NCBI GenBank assembly: GCA_963764215.1 | Contig: CAVXRS010000001.1 | Location: forward strand, 75,899 to 139,898 | Length of the DNA: 64,000 nucleotides | From: JAFDWI01 sp963764215 | GTDB lineage: Bacteria > Actinomycetota > Acidimicrobiia > Acidimicrobiales > Iamiaceae | Direction of reading: 5' to 3' | In this document: piece by piece, positions 28,284 through 38,244 of the stretch | Layout of the letters: each line of letters starts with the position of its first letter | Position numbering within the stretch: the stretch's first letter is position 1 | Made by a program: the position numbers and the translations under genes | Notes under the pieces: model-generated | Told to the model about the DNA's origin: nothing | Databases searched by the model: none | Seen by the model: only the letters and a program-made list of their open reading frames with translations

Positions 28284-29425
28284 TCACCCCACCTCGTCGA
28301 GTCGCTCGACCGAGGGGTGCACCACCGCCCGGGCTTGTCGGGCGGACGCTCGGCGAGGCGCTCGCCGAACGACGCGGCGATCGCCTCGTCCAGCTCCGGG
28401 AACAGGTGCCCGTAGCGGTCGAGCGTGACCGAGATCGACGCGTGGCCCATGCGTGACTGGATGGCCTTGGGGTGGGCGCCCTCGGCGATGGCCAGCGACA
28501 CGCTGGTGTGGCGAAGGTCGTGGAACCGGCACGTCACCCCTGCCCGCTGCTGGGCCGGCCGGAAGTGGTTGTTCCAGAAGCTCGAGGACTGCACCGGGTT
28601 CCCGGCGCCGTTCGGGAACACCAGCCCGTCGGGGCCCGGCGCGCTGAAGCGCTCGACGTGGTCGGTCAGCACCTCGGCGGTGAAGGGCGACACGGTGATC
28701 GAGCGCACCGACCCGACCGTCTTGGGTCCCTTGCGCAGCCACTCCCCCGAGCCCAGCCGCACCAGCTGCTCGGACACCCGGACCTTCCCGCGGCGAAGGT
28801 CGAGCTTGGCCCGGCGCAGGCCCACCAGCTCGCTCCACCGCATCCCCGAGTCGACCGCCAGGTAGACCATCGCACGAAAACGCGGCGAGTGCGCCTCGGC
28901 GAGCCCGAGCGCCTGGTCCCAGTCGAGGAACACCATCTCGCGCTTGGGCACCGCCGGCGGGTCGGCCCGGTCGCACGGGTTCGCCACGATGCGCTGCTTG
29001 TCGACCGCCACCTGGAGCACCCGCCGCAGCGTCCGGTAGTGGCGGTGGACCGAGCTGGGCGCGAGGCCGGCCTCGAGCTCGTCGTTGAGCCAGTTCTCGA
29101 TCTCGTCCGGTGGGATGTGCCCGAGCCGGTAGGCGCCGAACCGGGGCAGCACGTACTTGTGCAGGTCGCGCCGGTAGGTCTCCTGCGTGGTCGGCGACAA
29201 GCGCCGCGACAGCCGCAGGAACTCCTCGGCCCACGTCGCGAACGCCACGTCGGCGCCCCGCGGGTCGATCCAGTTTCCCCGGGCCTTGTCGGACTCGACC
29301 TCGACCAGGAAGCGCACGGCGTCGGCCTTGCGCCGGAACGTGCGCGAGCGCTGCCGCCCGAGCGGGTCGCGGTAGCGGGCGCGGTACCCGCCGGTAGAGG
29401 TCCTGGACTTCTCGATGAACGCCAT
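28284..29425 (-). CDS. int: Tyrosine-type site-specific integrase (3' end probably shifted)
   Basis: Start ATG 29425 (MAFIEKSRTSTGGYRARYRD). The Arm-type and core-binding domains are at residues 1-180, the catalytic domain follows: VDSGMRWSELVGLR (Arg), CRFHDLRHTSVSLAI (HxxR), MGHASISVTLDRYGHLFPE (His, nucleophile Tyr). The catalytic frame stays open to 28016, across the whole excisionase gene. One missing G near 28325 would instead give VVHPSVERLDEVG and a TGA at 28284, the end used here. It lies 150 bases from tRNA-Cys, its presumed target. Confidence 0.85.
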
Positions 29426-29544
29426 GTCGGCCACCTTTGCGGTGCGCACACAGGGAGCAGAAAAGGAGCAGCTGCGGCGCGAAATCGCGGATACGGGCGG
29501 CTGACCAGCGGGTTTCCCGGACAACGTTTGGTCAACAAAAACGC

Positions 29545-29574
29545 CGCTGACCAGCACAAAAGTGCTGGTCAGCG
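29545..29574 (-). terminator. Rho-independent terminator of tRNA-Cys
   Basis: A perfect 13-bp stem (CGCTGACCAGCAC at 29545-29557 with its complement at 29562-29574) has an AAAA loop and begins one base after the tRNA 3' end. On the minus strand it is followed by GCGTTTTTG. The left island boundary carries a decayed copy at 23923-23946, with only three Ts after the stem. Confidence 0.85.
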
Positions 29575-29575
29575 C

Positions 29576-29650
29576 TGGAGGCGGCGGGGGGAATCGAACC
29601 CCCGTACAGGGCTTTGCAGGCCCTTGCCTAAGCCACTCGGCCACGCCGCC
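29576..29650 (-). tRNA. tRNA-Cys (anticodon GCA), island target
   Basis: The reverse strand from 29650 folds cleanly. The acceptor GGCGGCG pairs with CGCCGCC, the D-arm is GCCGAGTGGCTTAGGC, the anticodon stem AGGGC/GCCCT encloses CTGCAAA (anticodon GCA), and the T-arm GGGGG/CCCCC has the loop TTCGATT. Discriminator T and CCA are encoded. The 3' half from the anticodon on is repeated at 23979 and, more distantly, at 22591. Confidence 0.95.
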
Positions 29651-29728
29651 AGGCGGAACGGTCATGGTAGTGCCATGCCCCACGCACGATCGAAGCAGGG
29701 CTCGGCGGAACCAGCTGGGGTAGCAGCG

Positions 29729-31042
29729 CTACCGGGATGCCGACCGAGCGATGTCGTCGCGGTGACGATCGTGGATCGCGGTCAGGAACCGCTCGGCTGC
29801 GTCGACCGCGGCCAACGACCGTGGTGAGGCGAACACGTCGAAGGCGTGTTGGGCGCCGGGCAGTTCAGCGAACCCGACCGGTTGGGTGGACGCGGCGGCC
29901 AGCATGGCTGCGAACGAGCGGGCCTGCTCGATCGGGACGAGCACGTCGTTCGTACCGTGGAACATGAAGAAGGGCGGGGCGTCCGGATTGACCCAACTCA
30001 TCGGTGAGGCGTGATCCCACACCTCCGGATCCTCGCGGCGGGGCACTTTCATCACCATGTCGGTCAACATGCCCTCCATCTCGGCCATGCCGGTCCCGTC
30101 ACGGTTGGTGAAGTCGTAGACCCCGTAGTACGGCACGGCACACGCGACCGAGGTGTCGGCATCTTCGAAGCCTGGTTGGAACTCCGCGACATTCGGTGTG
30201 AGCGCGGTGAGCGCACACAGATGACCGCCCGCTGATCCCCCGGAGACGGCCACGAAGTCGGGGTCGCCGCCGTAGTCGGCGATGTGGTCCTTCACCCAGC
30301 TCAGGGCCGCCTTGACGTCCACGATGTGATCGGGCCAGGTCGCCCGCGGGCTCAGTCGGTAGTTGATCGCGACGCAGACCCATCCGTGTTCGGCCAGCCG
30401 CGCCATCAGCGGAATTCCCTGCTGGTTCTTGTTGCCGATCACCCAGCCACCACCGTGGATCTGCAGGAGCACCGGAGCGCGGTCGCCGGGCCGCAGGTCA
30501 CCTCGGCACCAGATGTCCAGTTGGTTCCGTCGACCATGCGTTCCATAGGAGAGGTTCCCGTCGTGGACCCAGCGGCGGCGCGGTTGGTCCGCCGGTCCGA
30601 GCGCGATCTGGCGGCGCTGGACCCGGCGCTGGTCGCGTGGGGCAAGACGGGGGATCTCCGGGTCGGCGTCGGCACCCAGCGCCCCGGTCAGCGCCTCGTC
30701 GAGCACGTCCCGGGCGGCCACACCCTGCTTCCACACCGACGCCAGCCCCCACCACGACGCCGCGCTCACTGCGAGCGCCTCCCAGCCCTGACGGGACCTC
30801 AACGCTCCCCGGCTCACGTGCCAACCCGTTGCGAGCGCCTGCCACCCGATGGCATGAAGGGGCATCTCCGAGGTCAACCACGACGGGAAGAAGCACAGCA
30901 TCCCACTGCGCCCCTTGCGGCTCAGGGGGTGCTTGGCGTTGGCGGTGTTGAGCGCGCCGAAAAGCGCGTCCACGAGAAAGCGGCGTCCTGCCTCACGGTT
31001 TCGCAGGGTCGCCGCGCGTCTTTTCGATCCCATGCCGGCCAT
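29729..31042 (-). CDS. Alpha/beta hydrolase, HSL-type esterase/lipase
   Basis: About 437 aa. LLQIHGGGWVIGNKNQQGIP carries the HGGG oxyanion motif, VAVSGGSAGGHLCALTAL the nucleophile elbow GGSAGG, FFMFHGTNDVLVPIEQAR the Asp, and LPGAQHAFDVF the catalytic His. The N-terminal 140 residues form a helical cap as in mycobacterial Lip proteins. The start is uncertain between ATG 31042 (MAGMGSKRR) and 31033. It is a carboxylester hydrolase, possibly on lipids. It lies downstream of the AftD-like gene on the same strand. Confidence 0.82.
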   Translation of the reverse strand: MAGMGSKRRAATLRNREAGRRFLVDALFGALNTANAKHPLSRKGRSGMLCFFPSWLTSEMPLHAIGWQALATGWHVSRGALRSRQGWEALAVSAASWWGLASVWKQGVAARDVLDEALTGALGADADPEIPRLAPRDQRRVQRRQIALGPADQPRRRWVHDGNLSYGTHGRRNQLDIWCRGDLRPGDRAPVLLQIHGGGWVIGNKNQQGIPLMARLAEHGWVCVAINYRLSPRATWPDHIVDVKAALSWVKDHIADYGGDPDFVAVSGGSAGGHLCALTALTPNVAEFQPGFEDADTSVACAVPYYGVYDFTNRDGTGMAEMEGMLTDMVMKVPRREDPEVWDHASPMSWVNPDAPPFFMFHGTNDVLVPIEQARSFAAMLAAASTQPVGFAELPGAQHAFDVFASPRSLAAVDAAERFLTAIHDRHRDDIARSASR

Positions 31043-31138
31043 CCTGTCACCTGCGTCGACCGATCTTCGACCGCGGCCGCGTTCGGTGGGTGATCGTCCA
31101 CCGGTCACGAGGGGTCCACACGACCCGGGCGCGGGTGG

Positions 31139-34100
31139 TCAATCCTCGGATTCGGACGACGGCCACCAACGTCTCGTCCAACACCGGTCGACGATCGTGT
31201 CGATCGCCAACGCCAGGACCGCGAACCAACCGAGCCAGGCGACCCGGGAGAACCACGACGGCCAGCCGAACCGGAGGTAGGTGTCACGGAAGGCCACGAA
31301 CACGCAGTAGTACGCAGCGGCGACGAGCACGCAGGCCGGTGCGCCGACGGTGAGGATCGGGCGGGCTCTTCGGAAGCGCAGGCACAACAACGTGGCGACC
31401 CCGGTGATCGGAGCGGCCCAGTAGCCGACGATCGCACCGCCCACCACCGCCGCGGCAATGGTCACGCCGGTCGTCACGCCCACTCCCGGCGTCGCGCCCC
31501 GATAGGTCAGTGCCCTCCTCAGCACGAACGGCAGCGGCACGCTCGGTCGACTCACGGGCAGGTCGCCTTCCACCACGGGCGCAGGACCGCGGCGGAAGAT
31601 CGGTGCCAGCGCGAGGGCCAGACACCCGATCACCGCCAACAGCGACAACCCGATCGCGATCCACACCACGTTCTGGGGCGTCCAGGTGAGCTCGACGTGC
31701 AGGGTGCGGCTGCCGGAGGGGTCGATCTGCCATCCGTTGGCGTACCCGTCGACAAGGGTCGAGGATCCGAGCGACTTGCCGTTGACGGTGGCGTGCCAAC
31801 CCAGGCTCTGGGACTGCCCGAGAACCAGCCAGAACTTCTTGTCGGCGCCGGTGACCGTCAGGTCATAGGAGGTCCGACTCTGGTTGTCGACCGTGACTTT
31901 CGGCCCGGCCGTCGCCGCCGCGGGAACCAGCGTGCCTGTGGCGGTGTCGGCCGCCCCGCCCGCAGCCGACCGGAGCACCAGCTGGTTGGTGTCGAATCCC
32001 GCGCTGGCCCCCGGTGCCGTCACCAGGTAGTGCCGACCGGCTTTCAACTCGACACCGGTCTTGGCCTGTCCGCCGCACGGTGCAACTTTCAGCGGCCGCC
32101 CGTCGAGCGCATCGCCGACCGTGCCCTCGAATCGCACCGGCACCGGCTTGTTGTCGACCAGCAGGACCTTGCTGGTGCACGTGTTCGGCACCTTGGCGCC
32201 CGCGGCGGGTGTCTTGGCCTGCAACCCGTTGACGCCCCATTCGGCGACCGAGATCGGCAGGTCGATGTCGTTGTCGGAGTACCAGTCATGGGTCAGTCGT
32301 GCGCGCTCCCCTGCGATCGTGAAGCGGATCTTGGAACCGGTAAGCGTGCGTCCCAGCGGAACCCGGACGGTGGTCGTCGAACCGATCGGGGTCGTCTTTG
32401 CGATCTTGGGAACCTTCACCTTCACCGATTGGCCGTCGACCTTCACCGTCAGTCGGGTGGGAACCGAGTGCCGGGCGTCGGACACCACGGTGAGGTTCAG
32501 GTGATCGAAACTGACCGGCTTCGCCGTCTGGTACTGCGCATAGTCCTTGACCGACGTGAGGAAACCGGTGGTCCAGTAGGTTGCGGGGTTGCCGTCGATC
32601 GCGGCGGTCGCCCGTTGCGCGGCGGCGCCGGTCAGATGGCGACTCTCGCTCACATCGACACCCCCGTGTGCGGCGTCGGGCATACCCAGTGCCGTGTCGA
32701 TCACCGAAGGTGTCGCCCGGCTGTCGAGCTTTGCCGTTCCGGAGACCGCAAAGGATCTCGTGTCCGGCAGCGTCCAGGTTCTGGCCAGGAAGGCTTCCGG
32801 GTCACTTCTGAGCGAGTTGTACGGACTGATGCGCTCCCGATCCAGCACGATGGCCAGCTGGTTCGCCTGCGACGACGATCCGAGGTTCCTCAGCAGGTCC
32901 CGGGGAAGCTCGGCGTACTCGGTGACGCGTGGAGTCTGCGGGCCGAACGAGACGTTCGCGAAACCGACACTGCTCGCGGTCTGGTACACGTACTGGTGTC
33001 CGACGTTGTCCCCGGTGATCTCGATGGTCGCCCGGTGGAACGTCTGCTTGGGGAAGGTGAACGTCTGGCCGGGAGTCTTCCTGGAAGGCCGGCCGAGCTG
33101 CAGATTCGCGGTGTACCCGTTGTCGAGCGTCAGCTCGACCGAGGTGATCCACCGGTCCGGGCGGCCGGTCTGGGGCTGGAGGAGGGTGATGTGATCACTG
33201 GTGACGCCCGCCGGGAAGGTCAGCCGGAGCTTCTCGCCCTTGTCGGGACCGAACGCCGCAGTCGTCCACGCCGTGTTGACGTCGTCGACTCCGCCGGACG
33301 CGTCCACGGCGTAGATGGCCCGCGACTCGGGCGTGAACGTGACGGGATTTCCATAGCTCGTGGCCTGGGCGATCACCCCTCCCCGCTGCACGGCGACCGT
33401 CCGCGTCGCGTCATCGTCCTGAGAACCGGTGTCGTCGAACGGGTCGATCCGTTGATTGCTCGGGTCGTTGACCAACGGTTTCTGTCCGGCACGCTGGGTC
33501 GCCCCGAAGGTGTCCTGGATCGTGCCCCAACGCTGTTCCCGTTTCCGATTCGAATCCGTGAGCACGAGCGCCGCGCCGGGCTGTTCGGCGCGCAGTTTGG
33601 AGGGTTCGCTCGCCATCGAGCCGGAGTACCGGACCAGTTCGGTTCCGCTCAGCAGGCCGGCGCCGGCAGCGTCGACCAGTCCGGAACCGTCACCGGCGAG
33701 GATCACCGGATGCGCCGCGGACGCGGTCTTGACGATGTCGGGGGACCCGGTGACGGGGACCACGGCCAGTTGGGGCACCGGAGGCATCTTGCCCATGGCG
33801 AGGGTCGCCTCGTCGAGCATCGGGAACTCGGGGCTGGCGTGTTGGGGATGGTCACCGCCGAACGTCTTCGGTTCGCCCAGTCCGGGGGTCTCACGGAGGA
33901 TCTGCCACACCTCGTTGGGTCGGACCGTGCCGTAGCGAACCCAGGCGAGATCCTCGGCCCGGACGAACAGGTCACCGACCGAGAGGAATCGGGCGATCGG
34001 CGCGATCGCCGTCGGCTGCAGCACGTCCTGTTGCAGCGGGTTGTCGGCCGCGATCAACAGATTGGCCGAGGGATACGTTCCGTAGGGGACCTGCTCGCGT

Positions 34101-35620
34101 GCAATGAACGGCCGCGAGGTGAGTCCCGGGAGAATCGGGTCGACGGTCGAGACCAGCTTGCCGTTCCAGCGATAGGACGCGAAGTTCGATCCCGGAATGC
34201 CCCAGACCCTCGTCTGGTGGTTTCCGGCGTCGACGTACGCGGCCGCTTGCTTCCAGTAGTCCGGAATGGTCGACGGCCGGGAGATCCCCCTGGTGATGAA
34301 CCAGCCGGTGAACAATGCCGGTTGGTTGACGATCAACAGCAGCGCCACGATCGCCGTCGCCCCCAGCACGCGTCGGTCCAGACCCTTGATCCAGCGCAGT
34401 GGCTGCGGAATCCCTCTGATGCGGGTCGCCTCGTGCAGCGCGGTGACCCCGGAACCGAGGAGCACCGAGAGGCCCAGCACGATCAGCGGCACCGCTCGAG
34501 GAAGCGACCGCATCGCGCTGCCGGCCTGTGAGGAGGAGACGAACCACTTGACGAGCCAACCGATCAGCGGCGGATTGTTCCACGGGTAGGCGCCGACCGC
34601 GAAGATCATGCCGACGAAGACGATCGCCACGAAATAGGCGCGCTCTCTGAAGCGCGCGATGCCCGCGGCGATCAGCCCCATGGCCGGGATCAGGAAGCTG
34701 ACGGCCAGCAGCCAGAGCGACCCGGTGTAGAACTTGCCCGAATCGACGATCGGGACCAGCTTGTCGGTGCCGTAGAAGTACCAGTAGCCGAGCCCCCGCA
34801 GGACCTCGGTCGGGCTCGAGGCCTCCGCGACGGTCCGTGCGGTCTCGCTGAACTGCAACACGTTGATGCCGTACCGGCTCTGCGCCCACAGCCCGGACAT
34901 CCACCACGCAGATGCCAGGACGGTGAGCAGGCCGATCCGGGCGAGGACCTTCAGTGCGTCCCGGAACTTGATCTCTCTGCTCATCCACACCGCGAAGGGC
35001 AGCCACAGCAACGAGGCGAAGACCGAGAACGCCAGTGAGGACGCGTTGACGCTTCCGGTCAACTGGATGGTCAGCGCATACAGGGCCGGATACCGCCAGT
35101 TCCGATGACGCACCGCAAGCATCACGAACGCGAGCAGCCAGGGCAGACCGGTCCAGGGAAGCGCGATCACGGTGAACGCCGACGCGTAGTTCAAGAAGTA
35201 CGGCGTGAACATGTAGGCGAGGGCGGCGATGAACACCCCCGGTCCACGCCAGCGCAACGCGCGCAGCAGGTAGACGACTCCCGCACCGGCGAAGAACACG
35301 ACGGTGGAGAGCCAGATCCGCTGTCCGATCCACACCGGTATCCCCAACGCGTGGACGAGCCAGTAGTAGGGCGCAACCGGGAACAGGTAGCCGACGCCCT
35401 GGTGGGGTACGGTTCCCGCGAACGTGTTCGGATCCCACAGATAGGGCGAATCGCTCAGCATCCGCGCCGGGTCGAGATAGAGATAGACCTTGTTGTCCGC
35501 CGAGACCACCCCTCGACGGACGAGCAGCGGCGGGATGTAGGCGAGCGCGGCCAGCACCAGATAGATGGAATGCGCGCCCGCCCATGTCCCGAGACGACGG
35601 GTGCGTCGGACGCGCGTCAT
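31139..35620 (-). CDS. aftD: AftD-type alpha-(1->3)-arabinofuranosyltransferase
   Basis: About 1,493 aa, intact. The N-terminal third is a GT-C membrane domain with 10-plus helices and the family motif GVVSADNKVYLYLDPARMLS, then SPYLWDPNTFAGTVPHQGVG. A long extracellular region with beta-sandwich/carbohydrate-binding modules (residues about 550-1350) and C-terminal helices follow. AftD adds alpha-1,3 arabinofuranose branches to arabinan in mycobacteria, using decaprenyl-phosphoarabinose. The start ATG 35620 forms ATGA with the stop of the upstream GT4 gene (coupled translation). The acceptor polymer in this organism is not known. Confidence 0.85.
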   Translation of the reverse strand: MTRVRRTRRLGTWAGAHSIYLVLAALAYIPPLLVRRGVVSADNKVYLYLDPARMLSDSPYLWDPNTFAGTVPHQGVGYLFPVAPYYWLVHALGIPVWIGQRIWLSTVVFFAGAGVVYLLRALRWRGPGVFIAALAYMFTPYFLNYASAFTVIALPWTGLPWLLAFVMLAVRHRNWRYPALYALTIQLTGSVNASSLAFSVFASLLWLPFAVWMSREIKFRDALKVLARIGLLTVLASAWWMSGLWAQSRYGINVLQFSETARTVAEASSPTEVLRGLGYWYFYGTDKLVPIVDSGKFYTGSLWLLAVSFLIPAMGLIAAGIARFRERAYFVAIVFVGMIFAVGAYPWNNPPLIGWLVKWFVSSSQAGSAMRSLPRAVPLIVLGLSVLLGSGVTALHEATRIRGIPQPLRWIKGLDRRVLGATAIVALLLIVNQPALFTGWFITRGISRPSTIPDYWKQAAAYVDAGNHQTRVWGIPGSNFASYRWNGKLVSTVDPILPGLTSRPFIAREQVPYGTYPSANLLIAADNPLQQDVLQPTAIAPIARFLSVGDLFVRAEDLAWVRYGTVRPNEVWQILRETPGLGEPKTFGGDHPQHASPEFPMLDEATLAMGKMPPVPQLAVVPVTGSPDIVKTASAAHPVILAGDGSGLVDAAGAGLLSGTELVRYSGSMASEPSKLRAEQPGAALVLTDSNRKREQRWGTIQDTFGATQRAGQKPLVNDPSNQRIDPFDDTGSQDDDATRTVAVQRGGVIAQATSYGNPVTFTPESRAIYAVDASGGVDDVNTAWTTAAFGPDKGEKLRLTFPAGVTSDHITLLQPQTGRPDRWITSVELTLDNGYTANLQLGRPSRKTPGQTFTFPKQTFHRATIEITGDNVGHQYVYQTASSVGFANVSFGPQTPRVTEYAELPRDLLRNLGSSSQANQLAIVLDRERISPYNSLRSDPEAFLARTWTLPDTRSFAVSGTAKLDSRATPSVIDTALGMPDAAHGGVDVSESRHLTGAAAQRATAAIDGNPATYWTTGFLTSVKDYAQYQTAKPVSFDHLNLTVVSDARHSVPTRLTVKVDGQSVKVKVPKIAKTTPIGSTTTVRVPLGRTLTGSKIRFTIAGERARLTHDWYSDNDIDLPISVAEWGVNGLQAKTPAAGAKVPNTCTSKVLLVDNKPVPVRFEGTVGDALDGRPLKVAPCGGQAKTGVELKAGRHYLVTAPGASAGFDTNQLVLRSAAGGAADTATGTLVPAAATAGPKVTVDNQSRTSYDLTVTGADKKFWLVLGQSQSLGWHATVNGKSLGSSTLVDGYANGWQIDPSGSRTLHVELTWTPQNVVWIAIGLSLLAVIGCLALALAPIFRRGPAPVVEGDLPVSRPSVPLPFVLRRALTYRGATPGVGVTTGVTIAAAVVGGAIVGYWAAPITGVATLLCLRFRRARPILTVGAPACVLVAAAYYCVFVAFRDTYLRFGWPSWFSRVAWLGWFAVLALAIDTIVDRCWTRRWWPSSESED

Positions 35621-36931
35621 CGCCACCGCCCCTTGCGACCCCGGTTCCCCCAGGATGCGGTCTCCCGGGCGAGCGCCGCGAAGATTCCCACGGCCGTCCG
35701 GTCCCAGGAGAACCTCGCCGAGTTCTCGATGGCGCCTTCGACCAGTTGCGCCCACCGATCGTCGTCACGACAGAGTTCCACGATCGCCCGGGTGAGTCCC
35801 CGCTCGTCGTCGACGAGGTAGCCGCTGCGACCGTCGATCACGGTATCGATGTGGCCGACCACTCTGGTCGCGACCGCAGGCGTCCCGCAGGCGGCGGCCT
35901 CGGTCAGGGTGAGCCCCCACCCTTCCCGCACCGACGCGGACGCAACGACCCGGGCGGACCGGTAATGCTCCACCAGGGCTTCATCGCTCACGTGCCTGGT
36001 GAGCTTGATCCAGTCGCCGGCGCCGATGCGGTCGATCTGCTGTTCGATCCGTTGACGTTCGTAGCCGTCCCCCACGATCGTCAGGGTCAGATCCGGAACC
36101 TGCTTGTGCGCTTCGGCGACGCTCCGGATCAGCAGGTCGAACCGCTTGACCGGCACCAGTCGTCCGACTGCGAGCACGCCGTTCGGTCGTGGAGCCGTCG
36201 GATCGGGGCCGGGGACGAACCGACTGCTGATCCCGTTGTGCACCACCTGGACACGGTCCGGTTCCAGCCCGAGCCGGTCGATGATGTCCTCGCGTGAGGA
36301 TTCGGACGGGGTGACCACCAGGGTGTTGCGGTAGAACGGCGGCGCCCAACGTTGCTCGATCTGATTTCCCAACCGGGCGAGCACCGGGGGCAGCGCCATA
36401 CGCCACATCTCCGCGTGCACGTGGTGGATCACCACGATCTTCGGGACTTCTGGTCCAGATCGGCGACAGGAACGGCATCCCGTTCCAGATCTCGACGACG
36501 GCATCTCTCGGCCCGTGACTCCGCGTGACCTCGGCCAGCGCCGCCCGCGGGAAGACCAGATACCGACCCGCCTTGCGAACCACCTCATAGCCGTCGCGCG
36601 TGGTCGAATGCGGGCGACCGACCGCATAGGAGGTCCGCATCAGCACGTCGAGGCCGGCCTCTCCCCAGAGCTTCGCGATCTCGTGCGCGTGGACTTCCGA
36701 TCCACCGGCTTCCGGATCGTCGTAGTCGCGCCAGGCCAGCAGATGGACCCGACGAATGCCCACCGCTGTCGCCAGGCGGGCGACTTCGGCCACCGCGTCT
36801 TCGCGTGTCGCTCGCTCGGGCAGATTCGCGCCGAGATCAGGAAGGGGACTCAATGGCTCAATCACTCGCAGATCAGAGGTGCAAACCGGCGTCGCATCCG
36901 AGTTGACGGGTGGGCCGACCGGACGATGCAC
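35617..36931 (-). pseudogene. GT4-family glycosyltransferase, one frameshift
   Basis: The N-terminal half is read from ATG 36931: VHLLAWRDYDDPEAGGSEVH, then AHEIAKLWGEAGLDVLMR (nucleotide-sugar fold, GGSE). After IWNGMPFLSPIW near 36450 the frame changes, and PKIVVIHHVHAEMWRMALPP, NGVLAVGRLVPVKRFDLLIR, EGWGLTLTEAAACGTPAVAT (E-x7-E motif) follow to the stop at 35617. The joined length of about 438 residues is normal. It transfers a sugar from an activated donor at the cytoplasmic face, presumably to an envelope glycan. The stop overlaps the aftD start. Confidence 0.82.
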
Positions 36932-36965
36932 CGTAGCAGTGCGACGAGGCCCGAAGAGATATGGA

Positions 36966-38199
36966 TCAGGTCTCGACGGGTCGCGGATTGCGCACCGGGG
37001 GAAGCCGGAGCAGCGGGCGCTCGGCGATCCACCAGGCGACCACGGACACGGCCGCCAGAAGGACCCACGCGATCAGGACGAGGAGCCCGCCGGGCAGCTT
37101 CGATCGGAACCAACGATCGATGGACACGAAGATGAGCAGGTGCCAGATGTAGATCGTGTAGGAGAACCGTCCCATGAGCCGCAAGGGGTAGCTGCCGAAG
37201 AGGCGGTTCAACGGGCTCCCCGACCGAATCGTTTCGATGACCAGTACGAAGGAGCAGACCATGATCACCGCGTAGCCGCCGGCATAGGCCTCCTTCGATT
37301 CGATGCCGACAAAGATGATGAAGTACATGAAGACGGCAAATACCGGAATCCAGACCTTTTTGCAGAGGGTCTCCGGGAGCACCCGGCGCTTCCAGAGGAC
37401 GCACACCAGCACGCCGACCATGAAGGCGTCGAGACTGTTCTCGGGCCGCTGATAGACCGCCCCGATCTGGATTGCACCGGTGATGGTGTGCGGGTCAGCT
37501 CGGTCGACGTAGTAGTATTGATATTCCCAATAGCGCGTGAATTGCACCAAGATGATGATGAGCACAACAACTGAGCTCATGGCAAAGACATTCTTGGTGA
37601 AATAGAGAAGGATCGCGAGAAACAGCGGGATCAGGAAATACATCTGCATATCGACGCCAAGGCTCCACATGTGGACAGAGTCGAAATGCTGGAGATAGCC
37701 GAAACTCGGAACGAGATTGTTCGTGTAGGTTACGATGGTCGCCACCGTTGGAGCGATTCCAAATACCTTTGATCCCGGCTCAGTCCTCAGACTGTAACCT
37801 TCGGCCCAATTCACAATGAAATAGACGACCGAGAAGAGAACGAGTGGTGCGCCCAGACGGGTCAATCGACGCCACATGAAGCTCTTGAAATCGACCGTTC
37901 CGGTTCGTTCCTTGTTTCGGAGGACGATCGCGGCAACGAGAAAGCCGGACAGGGCGAAGAACATCGGCATCGATCCGAAACCGGTGATGTGAAACCAGGA
38001 AAATCTGTGGATGTAGTCTTCGCTGTGCGCCACCACCACGATGAGGAGCAGGGCCGCACGAAGTCCTTCCAGAGCCGGTTCGTACCGCAGGACGGCAAGC
38101 CCACCGCCGGCGCCGTCGCCAGAGATGTCCGACCGTTCGTAGCCTGCGGAGATACGCGCCCAGGCCCCGCCGGGTGGAGACGTCAGTGGTGGCGGTCAC
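36966..38199 (-). pseudogene. Acyltransferase-3 family membrane protein, N-terminal frame break
   Basis: The body is intact from about 38100: YEPALEGLRAALLLIVVVAH (the family's opening with the catalytic His), MPMFFALSGFLVAAIVL, FMWRRLTRLGAPLVL, then eight or more helices to IAERPLLRLPPVRN. No ATG or GTG precedes this opening in frame. A GTG at 38199 starts a plausible N-terminus (VTATTDVSTRRGLGAYLRR) in another frame, so one indel near 38110-38150 is likely. It O-acylates extracytoplasmic glycans. The middle is AT-richer than neighbouring genes. Confidence 0.78.
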
Positions 38200-38244
38200 G
38201 GGGCGATCATCCCGACGTGTCGGACAACGGACATGGCGCCGCGC

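Larger units (their letters stand above)
23979..29628. mobile_element. Integrative island in tRNA-Cys (about 5.6 kb)
   Basis: It is bounded by 25-bp identical cores lying 5,625 bases apart (23979 and 29604), the right one within an intact tRNA-Cys. The integrase gene is next to the intact tRNA and an excisionase gene is convergent with it, the usual layout for tRNA-targeting islands. Cargo from left to right: small secreted/anchored protein, DUF6228 protein, isochorismatase with a stop codon, GNAT, XRE/AbiEii pair. There are no replication, conjugation or capsid genes, so it would need a helper to move between cells. Confidence 0.78.

Noticed and set aside
31697..34531. 944-codon open frame opposite the aftD gene
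   Set aside because: It is antisense to a clearly recognised protein and shows Arg/Gly/Asp-rich composition typical of a shadow frame in high-GC DNA.
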